64,000 nucleotides of DNA from NCBI GenBank assembly GCA_964484065.1, contig CAZAEW010000001.1, positions 248,001 to 312,000 of the forward strand, read 5' to 3'. Below the pieces are notes generated by a model. It saw only the letters and a program-made list of their open reading frames with translations, was not told the DNA's origin and made no database searches. Shown here piece by piece: positions 61,362-64,000 of this stretch. Within the stretch, counting starts at the first letter, position 1; every line of letters begins with the position of its first letter. The stretch comes from JAEVLT01 sp964484065. Lineage in GTDB: Bacteria > Bacillota > Bacilli > Bacillales > Cytobacillaceae. Both the position numbers and the translations under genes were made by a program.

Positions 61362-63086
61362 TTGAATCAAAGCAAAAAAATAGTTTCAAAGTTCGTTCCG
61401 CTGATTGCAGCGTTAATTATCGTAATAGCCGGAATCATCTGGTATATTCAAACTGCAAATAAAGAGACAGCTATTCCCTTCTCTTCTATGGAAAATGTAA
61501 TCCAAACGCAAAAAGGAAAACCCGTTACACTTACAGAAAACGCAGATGGAACTCTCCACCTCAGAACAAGTGACGGCCAATACGTTTCTCATGTCCCTCC
61601 CAACAGCCAAATGGCAAACAAACTTGTTGCCAAATATAATGTGGATTATTCTTTTTCGAGCAGCAGTCCTTATGGAACATGGATATTAGGGGGAATTATC
61701 ATCCTTCTGACTGCGGCAGCTTTTGCATTGCATAAATCAAAAGGCGGAAGCTTTGGCCCGTCCAATTCCATGAAGAACAGCGTCTCTAAACCGAGCCCTC
61801 TTCCTTCAATCAGCTTAGATGATGTCGGCGGACTGGGTGATGAAATGAAGGAAGAAATCATCCAGACTCTTTCAATATTAAAAGAGCCTGAACGTTCGGA
61901 GAAACTTGGTATTAAACCTCCAAAAGGGATTCTATTATACGGACCTCCGGGCACAGGAAAAACATTGCTTGCACAGGCAATTGCCCGCGAACTGAATGCA
62001 TCTTTCTTTTCAGCCAGCGGCTCGGCATTTAATGAACTTTTTGTCGGCATCGGTGCGAGCAGGGTTCGTTCCTTGTTCCAAAGTGCCAGGAAAATGAGCT
62101 CTGCTGTTATTTTTATTGATGAAGTGGATGCACTTGCCGGAAGAAGAAAAGCACTCGGTGGTGAGGAAGCAGAAAAAACATTAACCGAACTCCTTGTCCA
62201 GCTCGATGGCGGTCATTCTAATGATGGAATTTTGTTTATTGCCGCTACAAATAGAAAAGATATGCTTGATGAAGCCTTCCTTCGTCCCGGAAGAATTGAC
62301 TTTTCGTTCCATGTTCCGCTCCCGGACACGAAAGGGAGAAAAGAAATCATTCTGCTCCATGCCAAAGGAAAAAACCTTGCAGAAGATGTCATCTCTTCCT
62401 TTGACGAACTTGCGGAAAGCACATCTGGATTTTCAGGTGCTGAACTCCACTCCTTGTTTGAAACAGCAAGCAGACGGGCTGTCCGCAATGGTCAGGATAT
62501 GATTTTAAAAAGCGACCTTGATTATGCCCTTGATCGAACGATACTTGGAAGTACTTCCCGTACTCTTCAAGATACAGAAACAAAACGGCGGGTCGCCATT
62601 CATGAAGCAGGCCATGCCATCGTGTCTGCCTTAACTGAACCGGGTTCAGTCCGAAAAGCAACGATTATCCCACGCGGTGAAGCGCTTGGTTATGTGGCTC
62701 CAATTCCAAAAGAACTCTATCTGTCGACAACGAGCAATCTAATTAACCGGGTCGCCATGGTCCTTGCAGGCGGTGTAGCGGAAAGATTATTACTTGGTGA
62801 GCATAGCATCGGTGTAAGCGGCGATGTCCAGCAAGCAAAACGTATTATTGAGCAAATGGTTGATACCGGTATGCTGGAAGATGGTTTTACGTTGACATTT
62901 AATAAACAAGATAAAGAGTCAAAAATGCAGGAGCTTTTTCAAATTGGATTGGAAAAAGCGGAAAATCTCATTAAAACAAACAAGTCTCAATATATGAATT
63001 TAGTTGATAAGTTACTAAAGAAAGAAACGCTCGAGGGCTCCGAAGTAGAGGAAATTGTCAATGGCCCGGCAAGCTCAATTGCCTAG
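61362..63086 (+). CDS. FtsH-like AAA+ membrane metalloprotease (short paralogue)
   Basis: This 574-residue protein has the FtsH layout: helix 1 (about 9-28), an extracytoplasmic segment, helix 2 (about 105-122), an AAA+ domain with Walker A GPPGTGKT near 195, Walker B VIFIDEVDAL, second region of homology RPGRIDFSF, and the zinc-protease motif HEAGH near 414 plus SGDVQQA. It is clearly shorter and more diverged than the essential FtsH of about 640 residues. The start is the TTG at 61362, because AAAGGAG abuts the ATG at 61353. Confidence 0.9.
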   Translation: MNQSKKIVSKFVPLIAALIIVIAGIIWYIQTANKETAIPFSSMENVIQTQKGKPVTLTENADGTLHLRTSDGQYVSHVPPNSQMANKLVAKYNVDYSFSSSSPYGTWILGGIIILLTAAAFALHKSKGGSFGPSNSMKNSVSKPSPLPSISLDDVGGLGDEMKEEIIQTLSILKEPERSEKLGIKPPKGILLYGPPGTGKTLLAQAIARELNASFFSASGSAFNELFVGIGASRVRSLFQSARKMSSAVIFIDEVDALAGRRKALGGEEAEKTLTELLVQLDGGHSNDGILFIAATNRKDMLDEAFLRPGRIDFSFHVPLPDTKGRKEIILLHAKGKNLAEDVISSFDELAESTSGFSGAELHSLFETASRRAVRNGQDMILKSDLDYALDRTILGSTSRTLQDTETKRRVAIHEAGHAIVSALTEPGSVRKATIIPRGEALGYVAPIPKELYLSTTSNLINRVAMVLAGGVAERLLLGEHSIGVSGDVQQAKRIIEQMVDTGMLEDGFTLTFNKQDKESKMQELFQIGLEKAENLIKTNKSQYMNLVDKLLKKETLEGSEVEEIVNGPASSIA

Positions 63087-63090
63087 GTAA

Positions 63091-63126
63091 ATTAAAATCA
63101 GGTGCAAATGCACCTGATTTATTTTT
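63091..63126 (+). terminator. Terminator of the FtsH-like gene
   Basis: AAATCAGGTGC AAAT GCACCTGATTTATTTTT. Confidence 0.85.
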
Positions 63127-63255
63127 GTGTGGAAAAAGGGGCGGAGCTGCGCAAAAGTCATGTTGTTTTTAACCAGCCAAGGCGAGTGAGACACATGTAT
63201 GTTTTTATGAAAAAAATGAGTTCGTGATAGAATAACCTTATAGGAAGTGGTGATT

Positions 63256-63669
63256 ATGAAAAAGAAACTTGATTTGGAAAAAGAACAACAAGCGTATGAA
63301 ATAAAAGCAAAAGAATATCTTAAAGATCCCAAAAAGATGGAGACTCTGGTGAATAAAGCCGTACAAAAATCGAAAAAACGAAAAGGTGCTCTGGGTTCCG
63401 TCTGGGAAAAACTGACGTTACTAATAGAGCTCATCAAAGCCTATTCAAAAGGAGATTACCGGCTCGTTTCAAAAGGAACAATTATAACGGTCATTGGGGC
63501 AATCATTTATTTTGTTTCCCCTATCGATGTGATTCCAGACTTTATTGCAGGATTGGGTATTGTTGATGATGCCGCAATTATTGGGTTTGCCCTCAAAAAA
63601 ATCGAGTCTGAATTAGATGACTTTATTATATGGAAAAATAATCAAATTGAAAGCCCCCTTGATGAATAA
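63256..63669 (+). CDS. ykvA: YkvA family protein (DUF1232)
   Basis: This 137-residue protein has a DUF1232 domain: a membrane-like segment (IITVIGAIIYFVSPIDVIPD) with the diagnostic SPIDVIPDFI and GIVDDAAIIGFAL, and a charged Lys-rich N-terminus. The ATG at 63256 follows GGAAGTGGTGATT. The family is broad and its biochemical function is unknown. Confidence 0.9.
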   Translation: MKKKLDLEKEQQAYEIKAKEYLKDPKKMETLVNKAVQKSKKRKGALGSVWEKLTLLIELIKAYSKGDYRLVSKGTIITVIGAIIYFVSPIDVIPDFIAGLGIVDDAAIIGFALKKIESELDDFIIWKNNQIESPLDE

Positions 63670-63686
63670 GGGGGCTCCTTTTTTGG
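63651..63686 (+). terminator. Terminator of ykvA
   Basis: AGCCCCCTT GATGAAT AAGGGGGCTCCTTTTTT, overlapping the stop codon. Confidence 0.85.
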
Positions 63687-63696
63687 ACTTTTCTTA

Positions 63697-63831
63697 TTAC
63701 CATCTAAAACAAGCAGCACCAACGATGATTAATAGGATAAACAAGACAACGATTAAAGCGAATCCGCCGCCATAGCCAAAACCTCCGTAGCCATAACCGC
63801 AGCAGCCCCCATAAGCTCCATATCCAAACAC
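63697..63831 (-). CDS. YjcZ-family sporulation peptide
   Basis: This 44-residue peptide starts with GTG after AAAAGGAGGTAATCAATC. It has a Gly/Tyr/Cys-rich head (MFGYGAYGGCCGYGYGGFGY) and a hydrophobic C-terminal helix (FALIVVLFILLIIVGAACF), the YjcZ-type pattern found in sporulating Bacillaceae. It is probably a small membrane or coat-associated spore protein, by family. Confidence 0.85.
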   Translation of the reverse strand: MFGYGAYGGCCGYGYGGFGYGGGFALIVVLFILLIIVGAACFRW

Positions 63832-63847
63832 GATTGATTACCTCCTT

Positions 63848-63960
63848 TTAGTAAAAACATCCTCCAAAGCCCCATGAGGCCCCAATGATAATTAACAATA
63901 TAAATAAAACAACTAACAGGGCAAATCCGCCGCCATAGCCAACAGCTACACCTGACATGT
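63848..63960 (-). pseudogene. YjcZ-family peptide gene, frameshifted at a TA repeat
   Basis: AAAGGGGGATATGTAC precedes the ATG. The frame reads MSGVAVGYGGGFALLVVLFI, the family pattern, but then YC-stop at 63892. Skipping two bases within the ATATATA run (63897-63903) restores LLIIIGASWGFGGCFY with a stop at 63848. A TA slippage has probably broken the gene, or it is a sequencing error, or it varies in phase. The downstream neighbour gene has the intact form. Confidence 0.7.
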
Positions 63961-64000
63961 ACATATCCCCCTTTATTTAGGTTTGATATATCCTATTCAA

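Noticed and set aside
1..64000. tRNA, rRNA, prophage or intact insertion sequence
   Set aside because: No cloverleaf, rRNA-like stretch, transposase, integrase or phage structural gene was found on either strand.

Overview
The window looks like chromosome from a spore-forming, low-GC Firmicute of the family Bacillaceae (Bacillus in the broad sense). The base composition is AT-rich, ribosome binding sites are strong (AGGAGG-type), and TTG and GTG starts are common. Sporulation genes are scattered through it: alpha/beta SASP, YjcZ peptides, a Spo0E-like phosphatase and a PAS histidine kinase. Gene content and order from about 1.2 to 24.5 kb follow the B. subtilis ykv/yku/rnjA region as I remember it (rnjA-rpoY, ykuV-ykuU, dapL-dapH, ccpC, darB, ykuJ, ykuI, ykuE, ykyB, patA, ykwC, ptsHI, ykvS, ykvI). 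No rRNA, tRNA, CRISPR array, prophage or intact insertion sequence was seen.

Layout. 0-0.7 kb: end of an EamA permease. 0.9-13.7 kb: the conserved housekeeping block (RNA polymerase epsilon and RNase J1, thiol and peroxide defence, diaminopimelate synthesis, CcpC, a DHA2 exporter, c-di-AMP and c-di-GMP binding proteins, a Tat-exported phosphoesterase). 14.3-14.9 kb: an exact-period 52-bp tandem array of hairpins in front of patA. 16-28.9 kb: oxidoreductases, HPr and enzyme I, small proteins, a CtsR-controlled clpE, and a divergent MarR/Fsr pair. 29-30.2 kb: two tandem hemerythrins, each with an Fnr-type box. 30.4-39.4 kb: a low-potential electron module (fixABCX and a two-subunit pyruvate-type ferredoxin oxidoreductase) enclosing a Spo0E-like phosphatase and a histidine kinase with sigma-H and Spo0A-type promoter signals. 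39.7-49.1 kb: two complete lutABC operons, a decayed lactate-permease remnant, lutR and intact lutP. 49.2-56 kb: a B12/radical-SAM protein, small spore-type proteins, and a CdaR-type regulator with glcDF. 56-64 kb: SASP, sigI-rsgI, a DUF5667 secreted protein, prfC, an FtsH-like protease, ykvA and two YjcZ genes, one of them frameshifted.

How it works together. Lactate and glycolate oxidation (lut, glc) and pyruvate/ferredoxin/quinone electron transfer (OFOR, fix) form a carbon-overflow and redox region. Matches to CcpA, LutR, Fnr and Spo0A consensus sites suggest control by carbon state, lactate, oxygen and sporulation. These regulatory links are inferred from motif matches only.

The items most worth a second look are the 52-bp hairpin array, the duplicated lut locus with its decaying second permease, the fix/OFOR/phosphorelay cluster, the paired Fnr-hemerythrin promoters, and a dispersed repeat family that has entered the dapH-dapL operon.
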